Shown: positions 1 through 8,453, numbered from the stretch's first letter. The stretch: DNA of 18,367 bases from Limisphaerales bacterium (GCA_027451565.1 DAIDJC010000029.1:1-18367); one strand, 5' to 3'. Numbers and translations are program-made. Notes: generated from the letters alone by a model not told the origin.

Positions 1-3000
1 TTGTCTCCCAATGCAAGCGGTGGCCTGACCAAATTAGGGACTGGGACATTGACATTGGCGCAGGGCGACACATTTACAGGCGACACCCTTGTGGAATCGG
101 GCAAATTGGCATTGAGCGGGGTTGGATCTCTTGCCAGTTCCAACATCGTGGTCGGCCGCGGGGCGATGCTGGACGTGACGGGCACCACGCCCGCCTATAC
201 CCTGGCAGCAGGGCAAAGCCTGTTTGGCAGCGGCACGGTTAATGGGGCGTTGATAGCCGGCTCGGGCGCGGGGATTCATGCCGGCCCTGGGGCGGGCTAC
301 GCCACCAACACATTCACCGGCAACCTCACCTTTGCCGCCGGGTCGCTGGCCTATTTGAATCTTGGCCAGTCCCATATTGGCTCGAATGATTTGTTTTCCA
401 TCGCTGGAACGCTCACGCTGGACGGCACAGTGATCCACCTCAAAGCCCCTGGCACCGGGGCGCCACTGGACACTGCGGGGAATTATGTGCTCATGACGGC
501 AGGCAGCCTGGCCGGGAATCCCAATGCCACGCCGACATGGGATGTGGTTCCGGCCAATGCGACCAATTATTATGTGGTGATCAACGGGAACACGCTGGCG
601 CTGCACTATTCCACCACGGGTTTGACACCGCCGGGCGGGACGGGCGCAGTCAATCCGGGGGTCGCCACCCGTAATCAGGCGGTCTATTTCAGCGTCGCCC
701 AGACCAGTGGCAATGCGGCGGTGACCAATATGGTCTTGAACGCCAGCTTGATTGGCGGGCCCGCTTCCCTTCCACTGGTGCAATCGAATTCAACCGCAGT
801 CTTCACCAATAGTGCCATCGTGAGTGGTGGCACGGTTCCCGGGGTGAAAACCCTGGTGGCAACCATGACTGATGCAAACCACCTGGGAGGCACCGTCACA
901 CTGGACTTGACGGTTGTTGCCACCAATCAAACATGGGATGGCGGTTCGACGGTGAATAATAACTGGACCAGCAATCCGAACTGGATCAGCGGCGCCGGTC
1001 CCGGGCTTGCTGGCGATGGGGTGACCTTTGCGGGAAGCACGCGGCTGGCGCCTAATCTGGATGAAAATTACAGTGTGACCGGATTGGTGTTTGGGGCCGA
1101 TGCCGGAAGTTTTATCATTGGCTCATCGGATGGAAGCGCGCTGACCCTGGCCAATGGCGGCGCCGTGGTGAACAACTCCACCAATGCGCAGACCCTGAAT
1201 GTGCCGCTGGCCGATGGAGGCGCAGGGATCACCAAGTCAGGAAGCGGATTGGTGGTGTTTGGCGCAATCAATCCCTACAGCGGGCCCACCACTGTCAGCG
1301 CTGGAACGCTTGAAATCTCAGGGCGCGTGGCCAGCACCAACATCACCACGGTAGCCAATGTGGCCGGGAACGCGTGCCTGGTTGACAGCGGATCCATTTC
1401 ACAGCCCGTTCTTTTTTTGGGAAATGCAAACGGGGCAGCGGGCGCGGTTTATCAAACTTCCGGCACCATGTCCGTCTCCCCGGCAACCACCTTTGATAAC
1501 ACCGCAATAGGCAATGTCGCAGGGGGCTTTGGCTATTACGACGCCATTGGAGGAGTTTTCACCTCGGCGGGCATTGCCGTGGGCGGTGAGAATAACAACG
1601 GCAGCGGATTCAGCGGCACCGGCGGCGACGGCATCCTGGAAGTCACCGGCGGCACGGTTAATGACACCGGTTGGCTGGTGATGGCCCGTGGGGTGACGGG
1701 TGAAACCGGCCTGATGAATATTTTTGGCGGCAGTCTTAACTATGCCGGGGGCGGCATCGTCAATTGTTGGGGGGGCGGCCAGACAGCCGTGATCAACGTC
1801 CTGGGCGGGGTTGTTTCCAATGCCACGGCGGTGGGATTTGATTTGAACCAGTCAGGCAATTCCAACAACACGGGCATTCTCAACCTTGATGGAGGAGTTG
1901 CCCAGGGAGATTGGGTGAGTGGCGCTTATGGCCAGGTTAATTTTGATGGCGGAATCCTGCAATCCGGCGCTTCAAATGGATCCTTCCTGACAGGTCTTGG
2001 CAGCGTGAATGTCTATCCAGGGGGCGCCACGATTAATGATAATGGGCACACCATCGGCATCAACCAGGCGCTTTTGTCTCCGGCGGGCAAAGGCATCCAG
2101 GGCATTGCCTCGTTCACGCCGGGGGCTGGGTATATTGCACCGCCCATCGTGACCGTGGTTCGCGGCGCGGGTGACACCACGGGTGAGGGAGCCACAGCCA
2201 TCGCACAGATTGATGATTCCACCGGAAAACCGACGAGCGGGCATGTAACAAACATCTTGATAACCTGTCCTGGCGTCAATTACACCGTCACCCCGCTATT
2301 TGTGTTAAGCGGCGGAGGCGGGACCACCCCGGCGACCATCACGGGCCAGGCGCCTGTTCTCAATGCCAGCGGCGGCCTGGTCAAGGCCGGCGCCGGAACA
2401 CTTACGCTGGGTGGATACAGCACCTATGCGGGCGCCACAACGGTAAGCAACGGCACGCTCCGGCTGGCAGACCCCGTGCTGCATCTGACTTTTGACAATG
2501 TCAACGGGTCAACCGTGATCAATGAAGGCAGCGGGGGTTCCTCCATGAATGGCACGCTGACCGGCGCTGCCTCCATCGTTTCAGGCGGTCGTTTCGGGAA
2601 TGCCCTGAGCATTCCATCGGGAGCGGCCAACGCGGGATATGTGCTGGTGAACAACCCTGTGGTGGCGATGACGGGTGGCAATGGGTGGACGATAGCGATG
2701 TGGGTCAAGACAGGCACGGCTGGCGGGGTTTACGCGTACCAGGGGTCTGGAGGGTGGGCGAGCGGCAACATGACGTTTTATTTGAACGAAGGGTCAGATG
2801 CGGGATACGGGGCCAAGGCTGGGGGAGTGAGTTATGCGCAGGGATGGGAGGAGGGAACCACCAGCATCAACGACGGGAACTGGCATTTTTTGGCGATGAC
2901 GTGCAATGGCAGCATCAAGGCGATGTATGTGGACGGGAAGGTGGATGCGATAGCATCAAGTTGGGCGGCTGATACGGGGGTGGGAGATCAATTTTGGGTG

Positions 3001-5076
3001 GGAGGTTCGCCCGACACCGAGGACCAGGATATTGGCTTGAATGGATTAATTGACGAGGTTTATGTGTTTGACGGCGCTTTGAGCCAGTCGGAAATCCAAT
3101 CGCTGTATGCAGTGAATCAGGTTACAAATATCCCCGCGAATGTGCTGCCGGTGGCGACCACGCTGAATATTTCCACAGGCGGAACGCTGGACCTGGCGGG
3201 TATTTCACAGGAGATATCCGGCATTTTTGGCGGCGGCATCCTGACAAACAGCGGCACGTCCGCCACGTTGACGGTTTCCAATTCCACAGCCAATCCCAGT
3301 TTGTTCAGTGGCTCCATTGGCGACACTTCCGCAGGCAACGCCCTGAGCCTGTTCAAGGCAGGCAGCGGAACTTTAGTCCTGAGTGGTTCCAATACCTACC
3401 ACGGAAATACCACGGTCAATACAGGCACCTTGAGACTTTCGTCCGTGGCTGATGATTCCATCATGCACTTGACGTTTGACAACCCGCCCGGTGGATTGAG
3501 CGGGACTGTGATTACAAATGTCGGCTTGGGAGGTTCTGCACTTAATGGAAGAATCGTGGGCAGCGGCGCGTCCATCGTCACCGGCGGACGCTTTGGCAAC
3601 GCGCTGAGCATCAATGGAACCGGAGGCACCTCGGAAAGCGACGTGGTTTGGATCTATAACCCGGGTGTGAACACAAGCGCCATGGGGAATTGGACTGTGG
3701 GTTACTGGGTCAAGACCACCACGGCTGGGGCGGTCATCATGTATCAGGGCGATGGCAGTTGGTCGAGCGCGGGGCAGACAGAGTTTTACTTGAACAATGG
3801 AGGGACCAATCCCGGAACCCATGCTGGCGCGGTGCGCTATGGCGGGGGCTGGCTCACCGGAACAGCAGCGCTTAATGACGGCAACTGGCACTTCGTCACC
3901 CTGGTGGATAATGATGGCGATGAAACCTTGTTTGTGGATGGGAACACGGATGCCGTGACATCCACCCTGGCTGGCGCGCTGGCCAGTGACGTGAACCAGA
4001 TTTGGATCGGGGGTTCGCCGGATCCCGGTGATGGAGCAGCCAGGATGACGGGCCTGATTGACGAGGTTTACATGTTTGACCGGCCATTAAGCCAGGTTGA
4101 GGTAAAGGAGCTTTATACGAACAACAATTTTGGCGTGAATGGCTCCAACGTGCTGCCACCCACCACGCCGGTGACGGTGGCCTCCGGTGCGACCCTGGAT
4201 TTGGGCGGGGTTTCCCAAACGCTTGGCTCGATTTCGGGCAATGGCACAGTCACCGATACCGGCGGGCCGGCGACCCTGACGCTTCATGACACTGGCAGCA
4301 CGAGTTTTACCGGAACGATCAACGACACATCACCGGGCAGCGTTCTGGGTGTTGTGCAGGAGGGCAATGGGACGACCGTGTTGTCGGGCGTCAACTCCTA
4401 TCATGGCACCACCATAGTGAATGGCGGCACGCTGCTGGTCAATGGAACCATCGGAACAGGCGCTGTGACGGTGGCGGGCGGCACATTGGGCGGTCACGGC
4501 GCACTGGGCGGAGCGGTCACTGTGCAATCCGGTGGCACCCTGGCCCCGGGAGGCGGTTTAACCGCCATGACGGTAAACAACAATGTCACCTTGGAGATGG
4601 GAAGCACGACAACCCTGGAGATCAGCGAATTGACGGGGACCAGCGACCAGTTGGCGGTGTCCGGCAATTTGATCTGTGGCGGAACGCTCCTTGTCACCAA
4701 TCTGGCCGGCACACTCGCTGCGGGCGACAGTTACAAGCTATTCCAAGCTGGCTTGGTGAGTGGAACATTCAATTCCATGGTGTTGCCAACACTGGGCGGA
4801 GGATTGGGATGGTCAACCGCCAATTTGAACAGCGGCATCATCAACGTGGTTCAAACCACGAGCGCCACCCTTTTGGGGACACTGAGCGGATCAAATCTGG
4901 ATTTGTCCTGGCCCGCTGGCTGGGTGGGTTGGCGGCTGCAAGTCCAGACCAATGGTTTGGGCATTGGCTTGGGCACAAACTGGCAGGATGTGGCGGGAGC
5001 AAGCATGACCAATAGCGTGACCCTGCCCGCGAACCCCGGCGTGGGAAGCGCATTTTATCGCCTGGTTTATCCTTGA
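1..5076 (+). CDS. Giant secreted protein with autotransporter-type beta-strand repeats and two LamG domains (5' partial)
   Basis: The reading frame is open at base 1 and begins inside a repeat, so the N-terminus lies outside the window; 1691 residues are visible. Five glycine/threonine-rich repeats of the autotransporter-associated beta-strand type (consensus G[LV].K.G.GTL.L.G...Y.G.T.V..GTL) start near residues 8, 407, 790, 1117 and 1451. Two LamG/concanavalin-like domains lie at about 826-1040 and 1154-1378, each starting LTFDN and ending near IDEVY.FD..LSQ.E...LY. A short segment at about 705-780 has two half-repeats of the GYIAPPIVTV type. The last 70 residues form a compact tail ending AFYRLVYP, typical of exported Verrucomicrobiota proteins; no autotransporter barrel follows. 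It is probably a right-handed beta-helix surface or matrix protein that binds glycans. The substrate and the sorting route are unknown. The next gene is an exported glycosidase, which fits a polysaccharide-related role. Confidence 0.85.
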   Translation: MSPNASGGLTKLGTGTLTLAQGDTFTGDTLVESGKLALSGVGSLASSNIVVGRGAMLDVTGTTPAYTLAAGQSLFGSGTVNGALIAGSGAGIHAGPGAGYATNTFTGNLTFAAGSLAYLNLGQSHIGSNDLFSIAGTLTLDGTVIHLKAPGTGAPLDTAGNYVLMTAGSLAGNPNATPTWDVVPANATNYYVVINGNTLALHYSTTGLTPPGGTGAVNPGVATRNQAVYFSVAQTSGNAAVTNMVLNASLIGGPASLPLVQSNSTAVFTNSAIVSGGTVPGVKTLVATMTDANHLGGTVTLDLTVVATNQTWDGGSTVNNNWTSNPNWISGAGPGLAGDGVTFAGSTRLAPNLDENYSVTGLVFGADAGSFIIGSSDGSALTLANGGAVVNNSTNAQTLNVPLADGGAGITKSGSGLVVFGAINPYSGPTTVSAGTLEISGRVASTNITTVANVAGNACLVDSGSISQPVLFLGNANGAAGAVYQTSGTMSVSPATTFDNTAIGNVAGGFGYYDAIGGVFTSAGIAVGGENNNGSGFSGTGGDGILEVTGGTVNDTGWLVMARGVTGETGLMNIFGGSLNYAGGGIVNCWGGGQTAVINVLGGVVSNATAVGFDLNQSGNSNNTGILNLDGGVAQGDWVSGAYGQVNFDGGILQSGASNGSFLTGLGSVNVYPGGATINDNGHTIGINQALLSPAGKGIQGIASFTPGAGYIAPPIVTVVRGAGDTTGEGATAIAQIDDSTGKPTSGHVTNILITCPGVNYTVTPLFVLSGGGGTTPATITGQAPVLNASGGLVKAGAGTLTLGGYSTYAGATTVSNGTLRLADPVLHLTFDNVNGSTVINEGSGGSSMNGTLTGAASIVSGGRFGNALSIPSGAANAGYVLVNNPVVAMTGGNGWTIAMWVKTGTAGGVYAYQGSGGWASGNMTFYLNEGSDAGYGAKAGGVSYAQGWEEGTTSINDGNWHFLAMTCNGSIKAMYVDGKVDAIASSWAADTGVGDQFWVGGSPDTEDQDIGLNGLIDEVYVFDGALSQSEIQSLYAVNQVTNIPANVLPVATTLNISTGGTLDLAGISQEISGIFGGGILTNSGTSATLTVSNSTANPSLFSGSIGDTSAGNALSLFKAGSGTLVLSGSNTYHGNTTVNTGTLRLSSVADDSIMHLTFDNPPGGLSGTVITNVGLGGSALNGRIVGSGASIVTGGRFGNALSINGTGGTSESDVVWIYNPGVNTSAMGNWTVGYWVKTTTAGAVIMYQGDGSWSSAGQTEFYLNNGGTNPGTHAGAVRYGGGWLTGTAALNDGNWHFVTLVDNDGDETLFVDGNTDAVTSTLAGALASDVNQIWIGGSPDPGDGAARMTGLIDEVYMFDRPLSQVEVKELYTNNNFGVNGSNVLPPTTPVTVASGATLDLGGVSQTLGSISGNGTVTDTGGPATLTLHDTGSTSFTGTINDTSPGSVLGVVQEGNGTTVLSGVNSYHGTTIVNGGTLLVNGTIGTGAVTVAGGTLGGHGALGGAVTVQSGGTLAPGGGLTAMTVNNNVTLEMGSTTTLEISELTGTSDQLAVSGNLICGGTLLVTNLAGTLAAGDSYKLFQAGLVSGTFNSMVLPTLGGGLGWSTANLNSGIINVVQTTSATLLGTLSGSNLDLSWPAGWVGWRLQVQTNGLGIGLGTNWQDVAGASMTNSVTLPANPGVGSAFYRLVYP
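2476..4134 (+). repeat. Tandem LamG + beta-strand-repeat module inside the giant protein
   Basis: Within the secreted protein a unit made of one LamG domain plus the following beta-strand repeat occurs twice in a row. LamG copies span about 2476-3120 and 3460-4134. Both share GGRFGNALSI, a W.KT.TAG core, a .NDGNWHF motif, a WIGGSPD/WVGGSPD motif and the IDEVY ending. The copies differ at many positions, so this is an old intragenic duplication and not a recent or assembly-made one. Confidence 0.8.
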
Positions 5077-5191
5077 ATCCAGTCCGACTCCGGGCTTTGG
5101 CGCGGTTTGGAACCCGGCCACGATTCCAATTTTCACGAACCTAGCAAATTATCAGGTCCCGTTGTTTCCACCAATGACACGGTTTTTTTAT

Positions 5192-5209
5192 CGCTTACTG
5201 AGGTAAGCG
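5192..5209 (+). terminator. Short perfect hairpin downstream of the repeat protein
   Basis: CGCTTAC (5192-5198), loop TGAG, GTAAGCG (5203-5209), about 115 nt after the stop codon. A T-run precedes the stem on the + strand and none follows it, so it is not a canonical intrinsic terminator. It may be a weak terminator or an RNA 3'-end stabiliser. Confidence 0.3.
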
Positions 5210-5299
5210 GGCTGTTGTTGGACGGCAAATGGCCGGCATTTTGAAATGATGAATCGGGTCGCCGGTCGAAAAATGCCTGGGGTTTGCTTTTTTTGGCGT

Positions 5300-5328
5300 T
5301 TTTCAGCCCTAAAAAAACGCATTATGAT
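5300..5328 (+). promoter_or_regulatory. Candidate sigma70-type promoter for the GH51 gene
   Basis: TTTTCA at 5300-5305 (4 of 6 matches to the -35 consensus), a 17-bp spacer, and TATGAT at 5323-5328 (5 of 6 matches to the -10 consensus). Transcription would begin near 5335. That lies downstream of the upstream GTG at 5331, which supports the ATG at 5436 as the real start. An inverted repeat (GCGTTTTT 5296-5303, AAAAACGC 5313-5320) overlaps the -35 element and spacer and could be an operator. No regulator is identifiable in the window. Confidence 0.35.
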
Positions 5329-5385
5329 ATGTGAACAATCCTGGGCGAAAAGCAAAGCAACCGATTTTTAATCAAAACCAGGAAA

Positions 5386-5430
5386 ATGAAGCAGTACATT
5401 CTGCGGTCAATGGGCGGCATGCGTTTTTAA
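5386..5430 (+). other. Possible upstream mini-ORF (14 codons) in the GH51 leader
   Basis: ATG at 5386, preceded by AGGA (5380-5383), encodes 14 residues and stops with TAA at 5428-5430, five bases before the ATG at 5436. Its position in the predicted leader and the tight spacing would allow translational coupling. Nothing in its composition suggests an attenuator. It could be chance. Confidence 0.2.
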
Positions 5431-5435
5431 AATTT

Positions 5436-7427
5436 ATGAAACCACAATTTTGGGTCGCAGGCTCCTGCCTGGTGGCGGTCATACTCGGCATTGGGTCGGC
5501 GAACGCCTCCGAGGCTGGCTGTCTGCAAATTGATGCCAACCAGGTTACGGCGCAAATCGGGCCGATGTTTTCCGGGATGATGACTGAAGAAATCAATCAT
5601 TCCTACGATGGCGGTCTTTATGCGGAATTGATCCAAAACCGGGTTTTTGAGGACAATGCGGATATTCCTGTGCATTGGTCGGTGGTCCAAGGAGCCGGGT
5701 CCATTGCCGATATGGCTCTGGATAATGCCAAACCCCTGAATGACCAACTCACCACCAGTCTGCGCCTGACCGTGAAGGAGGTTGGCCATGAGGGCGGCGC
5801 GGGAATTGCCAACGATGGTTACTGGGGTATCCCGGTGAAACCTGCCACCACCTACAGGGCTTCGTTTTATGCCAGGGCATCGGATGATTTCAACGGTGCG
5901 GTGACAGCATCCATTACCAGCCTTGATGGCGCCTCGGTGTATGCGCAGGCTGCAGTGGATCATCTGAGCGGCGAATGGAGGAAATATACAGTGGCGCTGA
6001 CAACCCCGCCTGGAATCAAACCCACGGTGGATGCCCGTTTTGTGCTTTTGGCCCATTCGCCTGGCACACTTTGGTTTGATTTGGTTTCATTGTTCCCGCC
6101 CACATGGAAAGACCGTGCCAATGGCAACCGCATTGACCTGATGCAAAAGCTTGCTGATATGAAGCCGGGCTTTCTCCGGTTTCCCGGGGGCAATTTTCTG
6201 GAGGGATCATCCATTGAAACCCGGTTTCCCTGGAAAAAGACCCTTGGGGACCTTTCCACCCGGCCCGGCCATCCCGGCTGCTGGGGATACCGCGCATCAG
6301 ACGGGCTTGGCATGTTGGAATTTTTGGAATGGGCGGAGGACTTGAATGCGCAACCGGTGCTGGCGGTGTACGCCGGCTACAGTTTGCCCCCTAAAAATGA
6401 GGTTGTGAAACCCGGGCCGGAGCTGGCGCCCTACGTGGCGGATGCGCTGGATGAAATTGAATATGTGATGGGCCCCACCAACACCACCTGGGGCGCCCGG
6501 CGCGCCGAGGACGGGCATCCCGATCCATTCAAACTGACCTATGTGGAGATTGGCAATGAGGATTGGTTCGACCCCTCAGGTTCCTATGATGCCCGGTTCA
6601 CACAATTTTTTGACGCCATCAAGGCAAAATATCCGCAGCTTCAATGTATTTCGACCGTTGGAAACGAGCAGCCGGAATCCAAAAGGGTGCATAGCCGCGT
6701 ACCGGATGCCGTGGATGAACATTATTACCGCTCGGCGGAGGATTTCGAACAGGAAGCCCCGACGCGTTTTGATCATTACCCGCGGCAGGGGCCAAAGATT
6801 TTTGTGGGGGAATGGGCTGCCTACGAGGACGTGGTTCCTTGGAGTGAGAAGTCCTGGCGCCAGCCGCCAACCTCAAGCCTGAAGGCGGCGCTGGGTGATG
6901 CAGCATGGATGATAGGGATGGAGCGCAATGCCGACATCATCGTGATGCAGTGTTATGCGCCCTTGCTGGTGAACATCAATCGCGGAGCGCGGCAGTGGAG
7001 GCCGGACCTGATTGGGTACAATGCCCTGGAGAGCTATGGCGGTCCAAGCTACTACGTCAATGCCATGTTCAACACCAATCGAGGGGATGAGGTGGTTCAC
7101 ACTGCCTTGAGCGGTCTTGCCGCAGGGGCCACACCCGCGCTGGACTTTTCCGCCACCAAGGATTCAGCCACAGGCATGCTTTACATCAAAGTGGCAAACA
7201 CCACCCCTCTTTCCCAGTCATTGCGTGTTCGCATTGAGGGGGTGAAACGGGTTTCTTCGAGGGGCTTCGATGTGGAGTTGGGGTCCTCCCAGTTGGACGT
7301 TAATAACTCCATGAGCAATCCGGAAAACATCGTTCCCACCACCCATAAAATCAAAGGGTTGGGGAGGGAATTTACCAGGGAATTCCCGCCTTATTCCGTG
7401 ACGGTCTTGAAAATAAAGACCAAGTGA
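5436..7427 (+). CDS. Exported GH51-family alpha-L-arabinofuranosidase-like glycoside hydrolase
   Basis: Likely releases terminal alpha-L-arabinofuranosyl residues from plant-type polysaccharides in the periplasm or outside the cell. I choose ATG 5436 (663 aa) over the in-frame GTG at 5331 because it begins a clean signal peptide, MKPQFWVAGSCLVAVILGIG, followed by SANA and a mature start near SEA. The mature protein opens with the GH51 hallmark EEINHSYDGGLYAELIQNR. A CBM4/9-like beta-sandwich segment follows (about residues 70-220), then the (beta/alpha)8 catalytic domain with FPGGNFLEG. The acid/base is Glu375 in EIGNED and the nucleophile is Glu459 in FVGEWAAYED. The C-terminal beta domain carries IVMQCYAPLLVN and QWRPDLI. 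No key residue is missing. Substrate specificity cannot be read from sequence, and some GH51 enzymes act on other glycosides. It seems to be a single-gene unit behind its own promoter-like sequence. Confidence 0.88.
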   Translation: MKPQFWVAGSCLVAVILGIGSANASEAGCLQIDANQVTAQIGPMFSGMMTEEINHSYDGGLYAELIQNRVFEDNADIPVHWSVVQGAGSIADMALDNAKPLNDQLTTSLRLTVKEVGHEGGAGIANDGYWGIPVKPATTYRASFYARASDDFNGAVTASITSLDGASVYAQAAVDHLSGEWRKYTVALTTPPGIKPTVDARFVLLAHSPGTLWFDLVSLFPPTWKDRANGNRIDLMQKLADMKPGFLRFPGGNFLEGSSIETRFPWKKTLGDLSTRPGHPGCWGYRASDGLGMLEFLEWAEDLNAQPVLAVYAGYSLPPKNEVVKPGPELAPYVADALDEIEYVMGPTNTTWGARRAEDGHPDPFKLTYVEIGNEDWFDPSGSYDARFTQFFDAIKAKYPQLQCISTVGNEQPESKRVHSRVPDAVDEHYYRSAEDFEQEAPTRFDHYPRQGPKIFVGEWAAYEDVVPWSEKSWRQPPTSSLKAALGDAAWMIGMERNADIIVMQCYAPLLVNINRGARQWRPDLIGYNALESYGGPSYYVNAMFNTNRGDEVVHTALSGLAAGATPALDFSATKDSATGMLYIKVANTTPLSQSLRVRIEGVKRVSSRGFDVELGSSQLDVNNSMSNPENIVPTTHKIKGLGREFTREFPPYSVTVLKIKTK

Positions 7428-7485
7428 ACGCGGCTTGATTTATTCGGCGCTGCTGCGGGGTGGTGCGGAGCGCCCCCATAACCAG

Positions 7486-7728
7486 TCAATGCAGTAGCAC
7501 ACGAAAAAAGCCCGAAGAGTTGGTGGGTGCGATGACAAGTGGGGAAAGGGCATTGGCCACGGGGGTCCAAGGTCCGGCCACATTGGTGGCGTCAAAAAGC
7601 GTTCGTTGAACCCAGTTAAACCTCAGTCTCGAGGCTGAGGATTTCAAGCCCACCACCACCTGTCCCAGTTGGTGGCCGTTTTCGTACAATCCCTGAATGG
7701 TGTCTGCGGTCACGGCATGATCTGTCAT
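7486..7728 (-). pseudogene. Orphan C-terminal fragment of a LamG-type secreted protein
   Basis: This 80-residue minus-strand frame lacks any N-terminal export signal but resembles the end of a Verrucomicrobiota secreted protein. DHAVTADTIQGLYENG looks like the last helix/strand of a LamG domain. LFDATNVAGPWTPV and the ending SGFFRVLLH match the C-terminal tail style, comparable to AFYRLVYP on the large repeat protein to the left. Upstream the frame stays open to an in-frame stop near 7821, reading ...GHGFFRLLFATSQNTANW..., which is not a recognisable LamG core. The most likely reading is a gene remnant left by deletion or rearrangement. A short functional protein is less likely. Family resemblance is by eye only. 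Confidence 0.5.
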
Positions 7729-7919
7729 TCTTCGAATCTTCCAATTCGCGGTATTTTGGGATGTTGCAAACAGGAGGCGGAAAAAACCATGGCCCGCTCT
7801 ACGGCGCGCCGCTTTGCATCAAAGAAAGTTCCTGATTGAGCGCTCCTTCCATGGTTTCGCACCCTGGCCAGACGCCGCCATTTTTAGGTCCCCCCCCTTC
7901 CTGGTAAACGCATGCAAAT

Positions 7920-7939
7920 CAAAATGCGCATACATTTTG
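7920..7939. promoter_or_regulatory. Perfect inverted repeat upstream of the cytochrome c gene
   Basis: CAAAATG (7920-7926), 6-nt spacer, CATTTTG (7933-7939), about 105 bases before the cytochrome c start. It has the symmetry of a dimeric repressor or activator site. It does not match the FNR/CRP consensus, and I cannot name a regulator. Confidence 0.25.
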
Positions 7940-8030
7940 CCAATGCAGGGTTGGTGAAACAAGCCCGTGTGGAGGACAATTTTTGCAACGGGCGCAAGTG
8001 TGCGCTCACAAACGAAAAAATCATGGATCA

Positions 8031-8038
8031 AGGAAAGG
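8031..8038 (+). promoter_or_regulatory. Shine-Dalgarno site deciding the cytochrome c start
   Basis: AGGAAAGG lies five bases before ATG 8044 and selects that codon over upstream in-frame ATGs at 7912 and 7924. The identical octamer precedes the ccsA-like gene on the other strand (14078-14085). Confidence 0.6.
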
Positions 8039-8043
8039 CAAAT

Positions 8044-8379
8044 ATGAAAAAAATCATTATTTTGGCGGTTGCAATCGGGGTGGTTGCGGCCATCACTGCG
8101 CGGGGTGCGGACGCAAAGGATAATTGGACCAAGCTTTGCGCCAAGTGCCACGGCGCCGAAGGCAAGGGCGATACCAAGATTGGAGCGCGCCTGGGGATCA
8201 AGGACTTTTCTGACCCCAAAGTGCAGGCGGCCTTCAAGGATGACGACGCATTCAAGGACCTGAAGAATGGGCTTCAAAACGAAGATGGCCGGACATTGAT
8301 GAAGCCGTTTGACACTTTGTCGGATGATGAAATCAAGGCGCTGGTGGCGTATGTCCGCACGCTGAAGTCACAGCCCTGA
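8044..8379 (+). CDS. Small periplasmic monoheme c-type cytochrome (class I)
   Basis: Soluble single-heme electron carrier of 111 residues. MKKIIILAVAIGVVAA begins a signal peptide, with cleavage near ADA. The heme site is CAKCH (Cys32, Cys35, His36), followed by the class I pattern GAEGKGDTKIGARLGIKDFS. Met86 in TLMKPF is the likely second iron ligand, and the C-terminal helix LSDDEIKALVAYVRTL is the usual cytochrome c / cbb3-type packing helix. The start at 8044 is supported by a strong Shine-Dalgarno site and by the signal peptide; a longer frame from 7912 adds 44 unconserved residues. It lies 74 bases before the heptaheme membrane cytochrome on the same strand and probably shares its transcript. 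It could shuttle electrons between the membrane cytochromes and a periplasmic or outer-membrane acceptor. The partner is inferred from position only. Confidence 0.9.
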   Translation: MKKIIILAVAIGVVAAITARGADAKDNWTKLCAKCHGAEGKGDTKIGARLGIKDFSDPKVQAAFKDDDAFKDLKNGLQNEDGRTLMKPFDTLSDDEIKALVAYVRTLKSQP

Positions 8380-8453
8380 GCAGGCGCGACTCATTTCACG
8401 GTCCGCCATTCAACAACCTTTAAAGGGCATTTTTAAATGCCAACGCCACCGCC

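Larger units (their letters stand above)
5077..5435. other. Intergenic region between the repeat protein and the GH51 gene
   Basis: About 360 bases without a convincing protein gene. It holds a 7-bp perfect hairpin (5192-5209), an A/T-rich 8-bp inverted repeat (5296-5320), a promoter-like pair ending at 5328 and a 14-codon mini-ORF (5386-5430). The first 115 bases after the stop codon show nothing recognisable. Confidence 0.5.
7428..8043. other. Intergenic region between the GH51 gene and the cytochrome cluster
   Basis: Six hundred bases with no intact conserved gene. It contains a 6-bp G/C stem (GGCGCT 7446-7451 with AGCGCC 7469-7474) just after the GH51 stop, the minus-strand LamG-tail remnant (7486-7728), an eight-C homopolymer (7890-7897) and a perfect inverted repeat (7920-7939) upstream of the cytochrome c gene. 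A frame open from 7912 into the cytochrome gene has no signal peptide or conserved residues before 8044 and is taken as untranslated leader. Confidence 0.5.

Noticed and set aside
34..783. 249-codon minus-strand frame antisense to the giant repeat protein
   Set aside because: Rich in Arg, His and Gly as expected for the reverse of Gly/Thr repeats; no conserved feature.
5331..5435. N-terminal extension of the GH51 enzyme from GTG 5331
   Set aside because: The 35 extra residues are polar and would bury the clear signal peptide starting at 5436; a promoter -10 lies immediately before the GTG.
7446..7474. Strong terminator after the GH51 gene
   Set aside because: The 6-bp stem has a 17-nt loop and no T-run on either strand, so it is only mentioned as part of the intergenic region.
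7890..7897. Eight-C run as a phase-variation tract
   Set aside because: It is in non-coding sequence, not in a gene or between -10 and -35 elements, and a single homopolymer of this length is weak evidence.
7912..8043. N-terminal extension of the small cytochrome c from 7912
   Set aside because: A strong Shine-Dalgarno site and signal peptide both point to ATG 8044; the extra 44 residues show no family features.
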